23,784 nt of DNA from Alphaproteobacteria bacterium. Lineage in GTDB: Bacteria; Pseudomonadota; Alphaproteobacteria; GCA-2731375. A program made the position numbers and the translations under genes. Positions 1-8,886 of this stretch are shown piece by piece. The stretch lies in the NCBI GenBank assembly GCA_030746295.1, contig JASLMY010000047.1, positions 1 to 23,784 on the forward strand, read 5' to 3'. The notes under the pieces were generated by a model. That model saw nothing but the letters and a program-made list of their open reading frames with translations. It had not been told where the DNA came from and did not search any database. Position 1 is the first letter of the stretch. Every line of letters begins with the position of its first letter.

Positions 1-2
1 TG

Positions 3-152
3 GCCAAGCTGCGCCGTCCCGTGGATGACTTCTTCGACGAGGTCACCGTCAATGCCGAGGACGCCGCCGCCCGCGAAAATCGGCTGGCGCTGTTGTCGCG
101 GATCCGCGCCACCCTGCATCAGGTGGCCGATTTCAGTCAGATCGAGGGATAG
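3..152 (+). CDS. glyS: Glycyl-tRNA synthetase beta subunit, C-terminal end (partial)
   Basis: This is the last 49 codons of a gene that begins before the window. The reading frame contains [17 protein letters not shown] and then [11 protein letters not shown], which match the extreme C-terminus of bacterial GlyS, the beta subunit of the alpha2beta2 glycyl-tRNA synthetase that charges tRNA-Gly in the cytoplasm. The C-terminal part of GlyS forms an anticodon-binding-like helical domain. The TAG stop lies 8 bp before ppdK, so the two are probably co-transcribed; a glyQ-glyS-ppdK order is common in alphaproteobacteria (established knowledge). Only the tail is visible, so the identity rests on this short match and the neighbour. 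Confidence 0.85.
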   Translation, partial: AKLRRPVDDFFDEVTVNAEDAAARENRLALLSRIRATLHQVADFSQIEG

Positions 153-160
153 GCGCTTTC

Positions 161-2845
161 ATGAGCAAATGGGTCTACAGCTTCGGTACAGGTGCCGCCG
201 AGGGCGGGGCCGAGATGCGCGACCTCTTGGGCGGCAAGGGCGCCAATCTGGCCGAGATGAGCAATCTCGCCCTGCCGGTGCCGCCGGGCTTCACGCTGAC
301 GACCGAGCTTTGCACCCACTACTACCAGAACGGCAGCAGCTATCCCGTCGGACTCGAAGCGAGCGTCGAGGCAGCACTTCGGCAAATCGAGGCGAGCACC
401 GGCGCCGGCTTCGGCGCAGCCGGCAACCCGCTTTTGGTCTCGGTCCGCTCGGGCGCGCGGGCCTCGATGCCGGGGATGATGGACACGGTCTTGAACTTGG
501 GTCTGAACGACAAGACGGTGATCGGTCTCGCCGCCCGTTCCGGCGACAAGCGCTTCGCATACGACAGTTACCGGCGCTTCATCCAGATGTTCGCCCACGT
601 TGTCCTCGGCCTCGACCACTATCACTTCGAAGACATGCTGGAACAGCGCAAGCTCGACCGTGGCGTCATTCTCGACACCGAGCTCGGCGCCGACGACTTG
701 GAAGAGCTGGTCTCGGATTATCAGGACCAGGTGGTACGCGAATTAGGCGCGCCCTTTCCACAGGACCCGCGCGACCAGCTCTGGGGTGCGATCGGCGCCG
801 TCTTCGGCTCGTGGATGAACGAGCGCGCGGTGACTTACCGCCGTCTGCACAACATACCGGCCGGCTGGGGCACGGCAGTCAACGTTCAGGCCATGGTCTT
901 CGGCAACATGGGCGAGAGCTCCGCCACCGGCGTCGCCTTCACCCGCGATCCCTCCACCGGCGAGAAGCGATTCTACGGCGAGTATCTCGCCAACGCTCAG
1001 GGCGAGGACGTGGTCGCCGGCACGCGGACGCCACAGCATCTGACCAAGGCCGGGCGTGAGCTGGCCGGGGATGACAAGATCTCGCTGGAAGAGGCCATGC
1101 CCGAGGTCTATGGCGATCTGGTCAAAGTCTACCAGCGGCTCGAAGCGCACTACCGCGACATGCAGGACATCGAGTTCACGATCCAACAGGGTCGCCTCTA
1201 CGTGCTGCAGACCCGGTCCGGCAAGCGCACCGCCAAGGCGGCTTTGAAGATCGCCGTCGAGATGGCCGAGGAGGGCCTGATCGATAGGACCGAGGCGGTG
1301 GCCCGGATCGATCCCGCCGCGCTGGACCAGCTCTTGCATCCGACCCTGGACCCCGAGGCCGAGCGCCAGGTGATCGCCGCCGGCCTGCCGGCCAGTCCGG
1401 GCGCGGCCTCGGGCAGAGTCGTCTTCAGCGCCGACGAGGCCGAATCCCTGGCGGCGCAGGAAGAGCGGGTGATCCTGGTTCGGGTCGAGACCAGCCCCGA
1501 GGACATCCACGGCATGCACGCGGCGGAGGGCATTCTGACCAGCCGGGGCGGCATGACCAGCCACGCCGCCGTGGTCGCGCGCGGCATGGGTCGGCCTTGC
1601 GTCGCCGGCGCCGGCGGCATCCAGATCGACTATCAGCAGCGGACCATGAGCACCGGTGGCGTCACCGTCGCGGAAGGCGAGGTGATCACGCTGGATGGCA
1701 GCTCGGGCGAGGTGATGCTGGGCCGGGTGGCGACGGTCGAGCCCGAGCTTTCCGGTGAGTTCGGCGTCTTGATGGGCTGGGCCGACGAGGTCAGGCGGCT
1801 CGGCGTCAGAACCAACGCGGAGACCCCCGCCGACGCCGAGACGGCGCGGAACTTCGGTGCCGAGGGCATCGGCCTTTGCCGCACCGAGCACATGTTCTTC
1901 GATGCCGACCGCATCGTCGCCGTGCGCGAGATGATCCTGGCGAAGGAGGCCGATGGGCGGCGCGCCGCCCTGGCCAAGATCCTGCCCATGCAACGTCAGG
2001 ACTTCGTCGAGCTGTTTCGGATCATGGCCGGCCTGCCGGTGACGATCCGCCTCTTGGATCCGCCGCTGCACGAATTTCTGCCCGAGAGCGAAGACGAGCT
2101 GGCGGAGCTGGCGACTGGCATGGGCGTCGGTGTCGACGTGATCCGCAACCGGGTGATGCAGCTCAAGGAATCCAATCCGATGCTGGGGCATCGCGGCTGC
2201 CGGCTTGGCATAAGCTATCCCGAAATCTACGAGATGCAGACCCGCGCCATCTTCGAGGCCGCGCTGGAGGTCAGGGACGAGGGCGTCGGCGCGGTGCTGC
2301 CCGAGGTCATGGTCCCGCTGATCGCGACCAAGGGCGAGTTCGCACTGCTGAAGGAGTTGATCGAAAGGATCGCGGCCGAGACCATCGAAGCGCGTGGCGG
2401 TGAACTGGCCTACCTCGTCGGCACCATGATCGAGCTGCCACGGGCCTGCCTCAGGGCTGGCGAGATCGCCGAGGCGGCCGAGTTCTTCTCCTTCGGCACC
2501 AACGATCTGACCCAGACGACCTACGGCATCAGCCGCGACGATTCCGCGCGCTTTTTGGACGACTACCGCAAGGCCGGCATCCTCGAGATGGACCCGTTCG
2601 CGACCCTGGACGCCGACGGTGTCGGCGAGTTGGTGGAGATCGCCACGAACCGCGGCCGGGCCCGTCGCCCGGAGATAAAGCTGGGCATTTGCGGCGAGCA
2701 CGGCGGTGACCCGGCGTCGGTTTGGTTTTGCGAGGAGATTGGTCTCGATTACGTCTCCTGCTCGCCATTCCGCGTGCCGATCGCCCGTCTGGCGGCGGCA
2801 CAGGCCGCAATTGGCATGGGCACGAGCGGCCGCGATACGGCTTGA
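161..2845 (+). CDS. ppdK: Pyruvate, phosphate dikinase
   Basis: The 894-residue protein catalyses ATP + pyruvate + Pi <-> AMP + PEP + PPi in the cytoplasm, linking glycolysis and gluconeogenesis. It has full family length and all three modules. The N-terminal ATP-grasp nucleotide-binding domain carries GGKGANLAEM (24-33) and VRSGARASMPGMMDT (95-109). The central phosphohistidine domain carries GGMTSHAAVVARG with the catalytic His468, and Thr466 two residues before it is the position phosphorylated by the regulatory PDRP kinase in this family. The C-terminal TIM-barrel PEP/pyruvate domain carries LCRTEHMFF, GTMIELPRA, FSFGTNDLTQTTYG and GICGEHGGDP with the catalytic Cys844. The ATG at 161 follows GAGGGA at 11 bp. 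It sits 8 bp after glyS and 8 bp before the next gene, in one transcript direction. No sign of damage. Confidence 0.97.
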   Translation: MSKWVYSFGTGAAEGGAEMRDLLGGKGANLAEMSNLALPVPPGFTLTTELCTHYYQNGSSYPVGLEASVEAALRQIEASTGAGFGAAGNPLLVSVRSGARASMPGMMDTVLNLGLNDKTVIGLAARSGDKRFAYDSYRRFIQMFAHVVLGLDHYHFEDMLEQRKLDRGVILDTELGADDLEELVSDYQDQVVRELGAPFPQDPRDQLWGAIGAVFGSWMNERAVTYRRLHNIPAGWGTAVNVQAMVFGNMGESSATGVAFTRDPSTGEKRFYGEYLANAQGEDVVAGTRTPQHLTKAGRELAGDDKISLEEAMPEVYGDLVKVYQRLEAHYRDMQDIEFTIQQGRLYVLQTRSGKRTAKAALKIAVEMAEEGLIDRTEAVARIDPAALDQLLHPTLDPEAERQVIAAGLPASPGAASGRVVFSADEAESLAAQEERVILVRVETSPEDIHGMHAAEGILTSRGGMTSHAAVVARGMGRPCVAGAGGIQIDYQQRTMSTGGVTVAEGEVITLDGSSGEVMLGRVATVEPELSGEFGVLMGWADEVRRLGVRTNAETPADAETARNFGAEGIGLCRTEHMFFDADRIVAVREMILAKEADGRRAALAKILPMQRQDFVELFRIMAGLPVTIRLLDPPLHEFLPESEDELAELATGMGVGVDVIRNRVMQLKESNPMLGHRGCRLGISYPEIYEMQTRAIFEAALEVRDEGVGAVLPEVMVPLIATKGEFALLKELIERIAAETIEARGGELAYLVGTMIELPRACLRAGEIAEAAEFFSFGTNDLTQTTYGISRDDSARFLDDYRKAGILEMDPFATLDADGVGELVEIATNRGRARRPEIKLGICGEHGGDPASVWFCEEIGLDYVSCSPFRVPIARLAAAQAAIGMGTSGRDTA

Positions 2846-2853
2846 GGCTTGGT

Positions 2854-3345
2854 GTGGCCGAATTCCAGGTACGCTTGGCGGCGGCATCCGATCACGAGGG
2901 CCTGATCGCCATATTGCGGCGGATGGAGCAGCACTACGACGCGGCCTTCTCCTGTGACGAGGACACGGCCAGGAGACGGATCGGGGCGGCCATGTTCGGT
3001 CCGCGGCCGGCGGCGCTGGCTTTCATCGCCGTCGAGGCCGGCGAGACGGTCGGGATTGCCGTCTGCAATTACCTCTTTCCGACGGCCGACTTCAGGCTCG
3101 GCATCTACCTGAAGGACGTCTTCGTCGACGCGGCGGCACGGAACCGGGGCATCGGGCGAGCACTGATCGGAGCCGTGATCGGCCATGCCGCGGCAGGTGG
3201 CTTCGCCCGTGTCGACTGGACCACCGAGACCGACAACCAGGCGGCGGCCCACCTCTATCGTGCCCTTGGCGCCAAGGAGGTAGGCAAGCATTACTTTCGG
3301 GTCCGCGAGGGGGACTATGATGCCTTCCTCGCTCCGATAGACTGA
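2854..3345 (+). CDS. GNAT family N-acetyltransferase
   Basis: This 163-residue protein has the Gcn5-related N-acetyltransferase fold, which moves an acetyl group from acetyl-CoA to an amine. The acetyl-CoA-binding motif A is visible as VFVDAAARNRGIGRALI (89-105), matching R-x-x-G-x-G/A. The later TETDNQAAAHLYRALGA is the usual motif B, where the Asn and Tyr help hold CoA and act in catalysis. I chose the GTG at 2854: it follows a GAGG at 2844-2847 by 6 bp, begins just after the ppdK stop, and starts at the first strand of the fold. An in-frame ATG at 2722 would put the start inside ppdK. The substrate cannot be read from sequence. Tight spacing to ppdK suggests co-transcription but not a shared pathway. 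Confidence 0.85.
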   Translation: MAEFQVRLAAASDHEGLIAILRRMEQHYDAAFSCDEDTARRRIGAAMFGPRPAALAFIAVEAGETVGIAVCNYLFPTADFRLGIYLKDVFVDAAARNRGIGRALIGAVIGHAAAGGFARVDWTTETDNQAAAHLYRALGAKEVGKHYFRVREGDYDAFLAPID

Positions 3346-3391
3346 ACGTCGAATAGGCGCCGAAGAAAGGCGCGGCACGAGAGACGAGAGC

Positions 3392-4908
3392 ATGAGTATC
3401 AAGGCCTACGACTGGATCGCCAACCACGCCTACCGCACGCCGGACAAGGTTGCGAGCGTCGATCTCTTTTCCGAGCGCAGCCTGACCTACGCCGAGATGG
3501 ACCGTCGGGTCGGGCGCCTGGCGCAGTTTCTCAGCCGGAGCCTCGGGATCGAGCGGGGCGACCGGGTGGCTATACTGGCGCGGAACTCGACCGACATTTT
3601 CGACTTGCAGTTTGCCTGCCAGCGGTTGGGCGCGATTATGCTGCCCCTGAACTGGCGCCTGGCGGTGCCGGAGCTGGAGTTCATCATCTCCGACGCGTCG
3701 CCGAAGGTGCTGATCTTCGACGATTTCTTCGCCGATTCGGTGAGCGCCTTGAATGAGGCCGGCGTCGCACCGCTGACCGTCGAGATGCACCCCGATGGCT
3801 CGGCCAGTGAGTTCGAGTACGGCATCGGCCATGCCAAGGGTGAGGTGGCGCCGGTCGAACTGAGCCACGACGACATCGTCACCATCCTCTACACCTCCGG
3901 CACCACGGGCTTGCCGAAGGGGGCGATGATCACCTACGGCATGAACTTCTGGAACGCGGTCAACCTGGGTCTGCCAGCGCTGGTGACGCCGAAGACGGTG
4001 CACCTCTCGATCCTGCCGCTTTTCACACCGGCGGCCTCAACGCTTACTCGAACGTCGCCTCCCATGCCGGCGGCACGGTCATGGTACTGCGCGAGTTCGA
4101 TCCCGGCCGCACCCTCGGCTACCTGGCCGACCCCAGTCTCGGGATCACTCACACGCTGGGCGTGCCGGCCAACTTCCTCTTCATGAGCCAGCTCGCCGAC
4201 TTCGAGTCGGCCGACTTCTCCCACGTCGAGATCGCCGGTGTCGGAGGTGCCCCTTGCGCCGTGTCGATCCTGGAGACCTGGGCCGACAAGGGCGTGCCGC
4301 TGCAACAGGCCTTCGGCATGACCGAGACGAGCCCGGTGGTGATGGTGCTCAATCCCGAGGACGCGGTCCGCAAGGCCGGCTCCAGCGGCAAGCCTGTGCT
4401 GCACACCGAGGTCCGCCTGGTCGACGAGGCCGGCCGCGACGTGACCGAGCCCGACACCGTCGGCGAAATTTGGGTCAAGGGACCGAACGTGACGCCCGGC
4501 TACTGGAACCGCGAGGCGGAGACGGCGGAGGCCATCCGCGACGGCTGGCTCCGCACCGGCGATGCCGCCACTTGCGATGCGGAGGGCTTCTACACCATCG
4601 TCGACCGCTGGAAGGATATGTACATCTCCGGCGGCGAGAACGTCTATCCAGCCGAGGTCGAGAACGTCATCTACCAGATGCCCGAGATCGCCGAAGTGGC
4701 CGTGATCGGCGTCCCGGACGAGCGCTGGGGCGAGGTCGGCGAGGCCGTCGTCGTCCTGAAGGAAGGGGAGCGGTTGGGCGAGGCCGACGTGCTGCGCTTC
4801 TGCGACGGAAAGCTCGCCCGCTACAAGCAGCCGAAGTCCGCCCGCTTCATCGCCGAGCTACCGCGCAACGCCACCGGCAAGGTCCTGAAACGCGAACTGC
4901 GCGAGTAA
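3392..4908 (+). pseudogene. AMP-dependent acyl-CoA synthetase, interrupted by a 1-bp frameshift
   Basis: The gene encodes an ANL-superfamily enzyme that would activate a fatty or other carboxylic acid to acyl-AMP and then acyl-CoA. The first frame (3392-4024) has the P-loop-like motif TSGTTGLPKG at residues 168-177 and reads well up to ILPLF. There one base is missing: the original frame continues into nonsense and stops at 4186. Restoring one C next to 4024/4025 gives HTGGLNAYSNVASHAGGTV, the expected family sequence, and the rest follows to 4908 with GMTE, GDAATCDAEGF, the YISGGENVYPAEVE hinge region and the catalytic lysine motif NATGKVLKREL. The repaired protein is 505 residues, normal for the family. 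No other damage is visible, so this is either a sequencing or assembly error, a very recent mutation, or (less likely) a -1 ribosomal slip. As written, gene callers would give two overlapping pieces, 3392-4186 and one starting near 4081. Confidence 0.88.
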
Positions 4909-4944
4909 GGCATTGTCGCATCACCGTCGGCCGCCGGTCCATGG

Positions 4945-5565
4945 TCAGCGCTTGCGGGCGACGATGTGGAAGATGTGCCAGTGCTTGGTCTTGCCACGCG
5001 GGGTGGTGCTGTCATCTTCCTCTTCTAGCAGCATCTCGGTTTCGAGCGGTGCCAACAAGGCCTCGACCTCGTCGCGGGCGAGGAAGGTGATGCTGGGATC
5101 GCCGAACCAGTCGTCCAGCGGGCCGTAGAGCTGGCCGGCGAAGCGGCCGCCGGGGTTGAGCGAGCCGAGGAGTCGCCTCCAAAAGTCGGGAAAACCTTTC
5201 TGTGGGCAGAGCGGTAGGGCGAAGCTGCTGTTGACGAGGTCGACAGGTGGCCAGTCGGTCTCGTCGAAGCGGGCGACCCTGGTTTCCAGTCGGGCATCGG
5301 CTGGGAGGTCGGGGCGGGCCAGCAGGGCCTCGACCGCGGACGGCTCGGAATCGATCGCCAAGACCTTCCAGCCGTGCCTCAAGAGCTCGATCACGTCGCG
5401 TCCACCGCCACAGCCGAGGTCGACAGCGCTGCCCTGGTCCAGCCCTTCGTCGGCAAACCGGTCGAGGGCGAAGGTCAGGGTCTCGCGCGGCGGCCGGTCC
5501 TTCAGCCTTTCGTAGTAGGCCCGCCATTTGCCGGAGCGCTCGCTCTCGCCGCCCTCTGGCCCCAT
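4945..5565 (-). CDS. Class I SAM-dependent methyltransferase (TehB-like)
   Basis: The 206-residue protein has a Rossmann-like S-adenosylmethionine-binding domain. Motif I is AVDLGCGGGRDVIELL (47-62), followed by LAIDSEPSAVEAL, where the Asp at the end of the second strand would bind the SAM ribose. The post-motif WPPVDLVNSSFALPLCP region supplies the fourth strand. The layout resembles TehB-type small-molecule methyltransferases, but the substrate is unknown. Its ATG follows GGAGG by 8 bp, and that ribosome site lies within the last codons of the upstream acyl-CoA synthetase; the two genes are separated by only 3 bp, so translation is probably coupled. It converges on the plus-strand acyl-CoA synthetase across a 36-bp gap that contains no clear terminator. 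Confidence 0.85.
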   Translation of the reverse strand: MGPEGGESERSGKWRAYYERLKDRPPRETLTFALDRFADEGLDQGSAVDLGCGGGRDVIELLRHGWKVLAIDSEPSAVEALLARPDLPADARLETRVARFDETDWPPVDLVNSSFALPLCPQKGFPDFWRRLLGSLNPGGRFAGQLYGPLDDWFGDPSITFLARDEVEALLAPLETEMLLEEEDDSTTPRGKTKHWHIFHIVARKR

Positions 5566-5568
5566 GGC

Positions 5569-7230
5569 TCAGGCCTCCGCCGGCTGGCCTTGCGCCCGGG
5601 TCTCGCCGAGGCCGAGCCCTCTTGCAGTCTCCCTCAGCTCAATCTTTCGGATCTTGCCCGAGGCGGTCATGGGGAAGTCGTCGACGAAGACGACATGGCG
5701 CGGGATCTTGAAGCTCGCAACCTTGCCGCGGCAGAAGCCGATGATCTCGTCTTCACCGATGGTTGCCTCGGGCACCCGTTGGACAAACGCGAGAGGAACT
5801 TCGGTCAGTCGCGGGTCCGGTAGGCTGACCACCGCTACTTGGTGGACCTCGGGCAGCTGCAGGAGCAGGCCCTCGACCTCCATCGGGTCGACGTTCTCGC
5901 CGCCGACCTTGAGCATGTCCTTATAGCGGCCGAGAAAGCGGATGTAGCCATCCTCCAGCCACAAGGCGGTATCGCCGGTGTGGAACCAGCCGCCGTCGTC
6001 GAAGCTGGCCGCCGTCTCCTCGGGCTTGTTGTAGTAGCCCATCATCAGGCTGTAGCCCTTGAACAATATCTCGCCCGGCACGCCGGCCGGCTGGTCGGCG
6101 CCGGTTTCGGGATCGACGATGCGGACCTCGTAGCCGATCGCGGGATAGCCGGAGGTCTCCGCCCGGTGCGCGAGGTCGTCGTCGAGGGCGCCCACCAGGG
6201 TGCCGGCGCCCATCTCGCTCATGCCGTAGCCGCTGACCGAGCGTAGCGTCGGCAGCACTTCTGCCGCCCGGTGCAGGATCGGGGTGGCGCTGTGCATGCC
6301 GGCGGCGATCAGGCCGGTCCTGAGGCTGGAGACGTCCAGGCGCAAGCGCTCCTGGGCCTCGGTCAGGTCTTTGACGTGGGTCTCGAAGCCGTTGATGAGG
6401 GTGGCGTGCTCGGCCTCGATGAGGCGGATGCATTCCGCCGCGTCGAAAGTCTCGGTCAGGACGTGCTTGGCGCCGGTCAGCATCGACATGAGCGCGCCCT
6501 CGGAATAGCCAAATAGGTGGAAGAGCGGCAGGTAGTTCAAGATCACGTCGTTCGGCGTGATGGACAGACGAAAGCCCCGCTCCTCCACCAGGCGCAGCAT
6601 GTTGTGGTTGTGCATCACGCCCTTGGGAAAGCCGGTCGTGCCCGAGGTGTACATGATGAAGACGGGGTCGTCGGGATCGACCTTGGCGGCGCGCGCCGCC
6701 AGTGCTTCGTCCGCGATCTCGTCGGCCCCTTCCGACAGGGCTTGCCAGCCGACAGTGCCCGGATGGTCGCCCTTGCCCAGGACCACGACCCGACGCAGTT
6801 CCGGGTGTCGGGGATCGTCGATCTCGATACCGGTCTCGGGCAGGGCCACGACTTGGCGCACCATGGCGAGGTAGTCGATGGGACCGGAGCGGTCGTGCGT
6901 GATCAGGTAGGCACTGTCCGATTGCGCCAGCACGTACTCGAGGTCGTTGGTGCGGAAGCGGGTGTTGATCGGCACCTGCACGGCGCCGATCTTGGCGATG
7001 GCGAAGAGCAGGTGGACCCACTCGGGCCGGTTCAAGAGCCAAATCGCGACCTTGTCGCCGGGACCAACGCCGAGCCGAAGCAAGCCCTTGGCGACCCGAT
7101 CGACGGCCTGATCCAAGGCCTTGAAGGTATGGCGCTGCTCGCCGAAGACGAGGCCTTCCCGCTCAGGGTATCGGTCCGCCATCAGGGCGGGCAACGACCC
7201 AAAGGTCTTCTTGGCGTACCATTCGGCCAT
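5569..7230 (-). CDS. AMP-dependent acyl-CoA synthetase (ANL superfamily ligase)
   Basis: The 553-residue enzyme is predicted to convert a carboxylic acid, ATP and CoA to acyl-CoA, AMP and PPi. It has the adenylate-forming motifs in order: YTSGTTGFPKG (194-204), GYGMSEMGAG, the FHTGDTA motif, the KVGGENVDPMEVE hinge region, and the C-terminal PMTASGKIRKIELRE containing the catalytic lysine. The family normally runs 500-560 residues. Two in-frame ATGs are possible, at 7239 and 7230; I prefer 7230 because GAGGGAGG then lies 9 bp upstream, whereas for 7239 it abuts the start codon. It lies downstream of creD (69-bp gap) and directly upstream of a methyltransferase. Chain-length preference cannot be told; it is a different subfamily from the broken synthetase at 3392-4908. 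Confidence 0.92.
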   Translation of the reverse strand: MAEWYAKKTFGSLPALMADRYPEREGLVFGEQRHTFKALDQAVDRVAKGLLRLGVGPGDKVAIWLLNRPEWVHLLFAIAKIGAVQVPINTRFRTNDLEYVLAQSDSAYLITHDRSGPIDYLAMVRQVVALPETGIEIDDPRHPELRRVVVLGKGDHPGTVGWQALSEGADEIADEALAARAAKVDPDDPVFIMYTSGTTGFPKGVMHNHNMLRLVEERGFRLSITPNDVILNYLPLFHLFGYSEGALMSMLTGAKHVLTETFDAAECIRLIEAEHATLINGFETHVKDLTEAQERLRLDVSSLRTGLIAAGMHSATPILHRAAEVLPTLRSVSGYGMSEMGAGTLVGALDDDLAHRAETSGYPAIGYEVRIVDPETGADQPAGVPGEILFKGYSLMMGYYNKPEETAASFDDGGWFHTGDTALWLEDGYIRFLGRYKDMLKVGGENVDPMEVEGLLLQLPEVHQVAVVSLPDPRLTEVPLAFVQRVPEATIGEDEIIGFCRGKVASFKIPRHVVFVDDFPMTASGKIRKIELRETARGLGLGETRAQGQPAEA

Positions 7231-7299
7231 CGGACGCATCCTCCCTCTCGCCGCGTCGCGAGGCCGATGGTCATACAGAATTCCTCGAAGGGCAACTTG

Positions 7300-8724
7300 C
7301 TAGCCCGCCGCCTCGGCAGCGGGCGCGTTGGCCCGGCCGAGATTGCGGGTGACCAGCATCAAAAGCGCGGTGACCAGGATCAAGAGGCCGGTGCCGGCCA
7401 GGAGCGCGAAGTCCTCCATGCGCAGAATGGTGTAGAGCACGGCATAGAGGGCGGAGAGGGCGACCGCGGCGATGGCGGCCTGGCTGCGGCTTCGAAGTGC
7501 CGCCCAGGCATAGCCTGCGATCATGACGACGATCACCGCCGCCGCGGCCAGATAGGCGGCACCGAAGGCGATGTGCTCGGCCAGTGACAAGAGGGTCAGG
7601 TAGAAGAGCGAAAGCGCCAGGCCGACGAGACCGTATTGCACCAGATGCAGGCGGGCGCCGAGCAGAAGCTCGAAGACGAGAAAGGCCAGGAAGGTGAGGG
7701 CGACATAGAGGATGGCGTACTTCACCGCCCGCTCGACCTTGGCGTAGAGGTGCACCGGTTCGGCGATAACGACGCCGGTGCTGAACCCCGCCAGGCGGTG
7801 CCTCTCGGCACCCAGGCTCCACAGCCACGGCAAGCCGCGGGCGAGCGCTGGAATTCGCCAAGTCGCCTCGAAGCCTGCTTTGTCGATCCGGTGGCTGGCC
7901 GGCAAGGTCGTGCCTTGAAAACTGGGGTGCGGCCAGTTGGAGGCGATCCGCGCCTCGGTCCGCTCGGCCACTGGGGCAAAGGAGAAACCGTTGCTGCCGT
8001 TCAGCTTAAGCGCCAGCGTGAACTCGAAACGCTCGCCCTCGCCGGTCCAAGCCTCGAGAGGGACATGAAACCCGCTCTTCAACAGCTTGTCGAGCCGGGT
8101 CGCGGGCGCCACGCGGACCGGCTCGCCGGCCCAGGTCGGTGTCGTGACCTCCTTGATCGCGTGCATGTCCGAGAGCCCGACGGCGAGATAGGCCTTGTTC
8201 CAATCGACCTCGAACTCGACCTCTTCGTCGACCAACTTCGCTATCTCGGGCTTGGCGAAGGCCGCCTTCAGCGAGACATCGGCGCCGTAGACCAGCGCCT
8301 CGTAGATGCCGCGACTGCGTTGCGTGGTCTCGAGGCGCATGTCGAGGTCGAGCGTTGCCGGTAGCGCGATCGCGGTGCGCTCCCGGTAGGCGATCTCGTC
8401 GGTCTTCTTCCAGCGGCCGAGCTTGTCGATGGCTTGCTTTTCGGCGACGATCTTCTCTCGGTAGGGCAACACCAGAATCGGCCCGATCAGGCTCTGCTGG
8501 TGGCCCCAGAGGCCCGCAATCTCGGCCAGCACGGCCCTGTGACGGCCGCCCCGCTCGGAGACCACGTCCTCGACCATCGACATCGGCACCAGCATCGCCA
8601 GGACGATGGCGCCGATCATCGCGAAGCGGCAGAGCACCGAGCGGCGAATTCGCTCGGCGGCGCCCTTCAGCATGGCGCCCGTCTGGACAATCAGGTTCGT
8701 GACGATGCCGGTTTCTTCGGTCAT
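7300..8724 (-). CDS. creD: CreD family inner-membrane protein
   Basis: This 474-residue protein matches CreD, the inner-membrane protein linked in enterobacteria to the CreBC two-component system, envelope stress and beta-lactam responses; its biochemical role is unresolved. One N-terminal membrane segment lies at about residues 33-50, followed by a long periplasmic region with family-typical stretches such as HQQSLIGPILVLPY, AIALPATLDLDMRLE and SFQGTTLPASH. About five to six further membrane helices occupy roughly residues 330-460 (for example YAILYVALTFLAFLVFELLL). The open frame extends far upstream to 9639, but only the ATG at 8724 makes sense: the protein homology begins there and GGGGG precedes it. 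No creB or creC homologue is in the window. Confidence 0.85.
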   Translation of the reverse strand: MTEETGIVTNLIVQTGAMLKGAAERIRRSVLCRFAMIGAIVLAMLVPMSMVEDVVSERGGRHRAVLAEIAGLWGHQQSLIGPILVLPYREKIVAEKQAIDKLGRWKKTDEIAYRERTAIALPATLDLDMRLETTQRSRGIYEALVYGADVSLKAAFAKPEIAKLVDEEVEFEVDWNKAYLAVGLSDMHAIKEVTTPTWAGEPVRVAPATRLDKLLKSGFHVPLEAWTGEGERFEFTLALKLNGSNGFSFAPVAERTEARIASNWPHPSFQGTTLPASHRIDKAGFEATWRIPALARGLPWLWSLGAERHRLAGFSTGVVIAEPVHLYAKVERAVKYAILYVALTFLAFLVFELLLGARLHLVQYGLVGLALSLFYLTLLSLAEHIAFGAAYLAAAAVIVVMIAGYAWAALRSRSQAAIAAVALSALYAVLYTILRMEDFALLAGTGLLILVTALLMLVTRNLGRANAPAAEAAG

Positions 8725-8886
8725 GGGACGCCCCCTATAGTGTGGTGGAGTTGCGCTCGAAGCTTTGGTCGGAGCGACAAGTCTTGCGCCACGGCGTGAC
8801 GGCATAGGGGCGCCCACGTGACCAAAGGGTGTGAAGATTGCGGTCGAATTGTGATCGCGGCTGTTGGATAGAGAGAGGAGAGGGCG

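Noticed and set aside
743..2887. A 714-residue open frame on the minus strand opposite ppdK
   Set aside because: It is fully antisense to a complete, strongly conserved ppdK; long antisense frames are expected at high GC, and the translation is rich in His, Gly, Gln and Asp with no recognisable domain.
8725..8886. Promoters in the divergent creD/SDR gap
   Set aside because: CTATAG and TTGCGG fragments are present, but no -35/-10 pair with acceptable spacing could be assembled on either strand.
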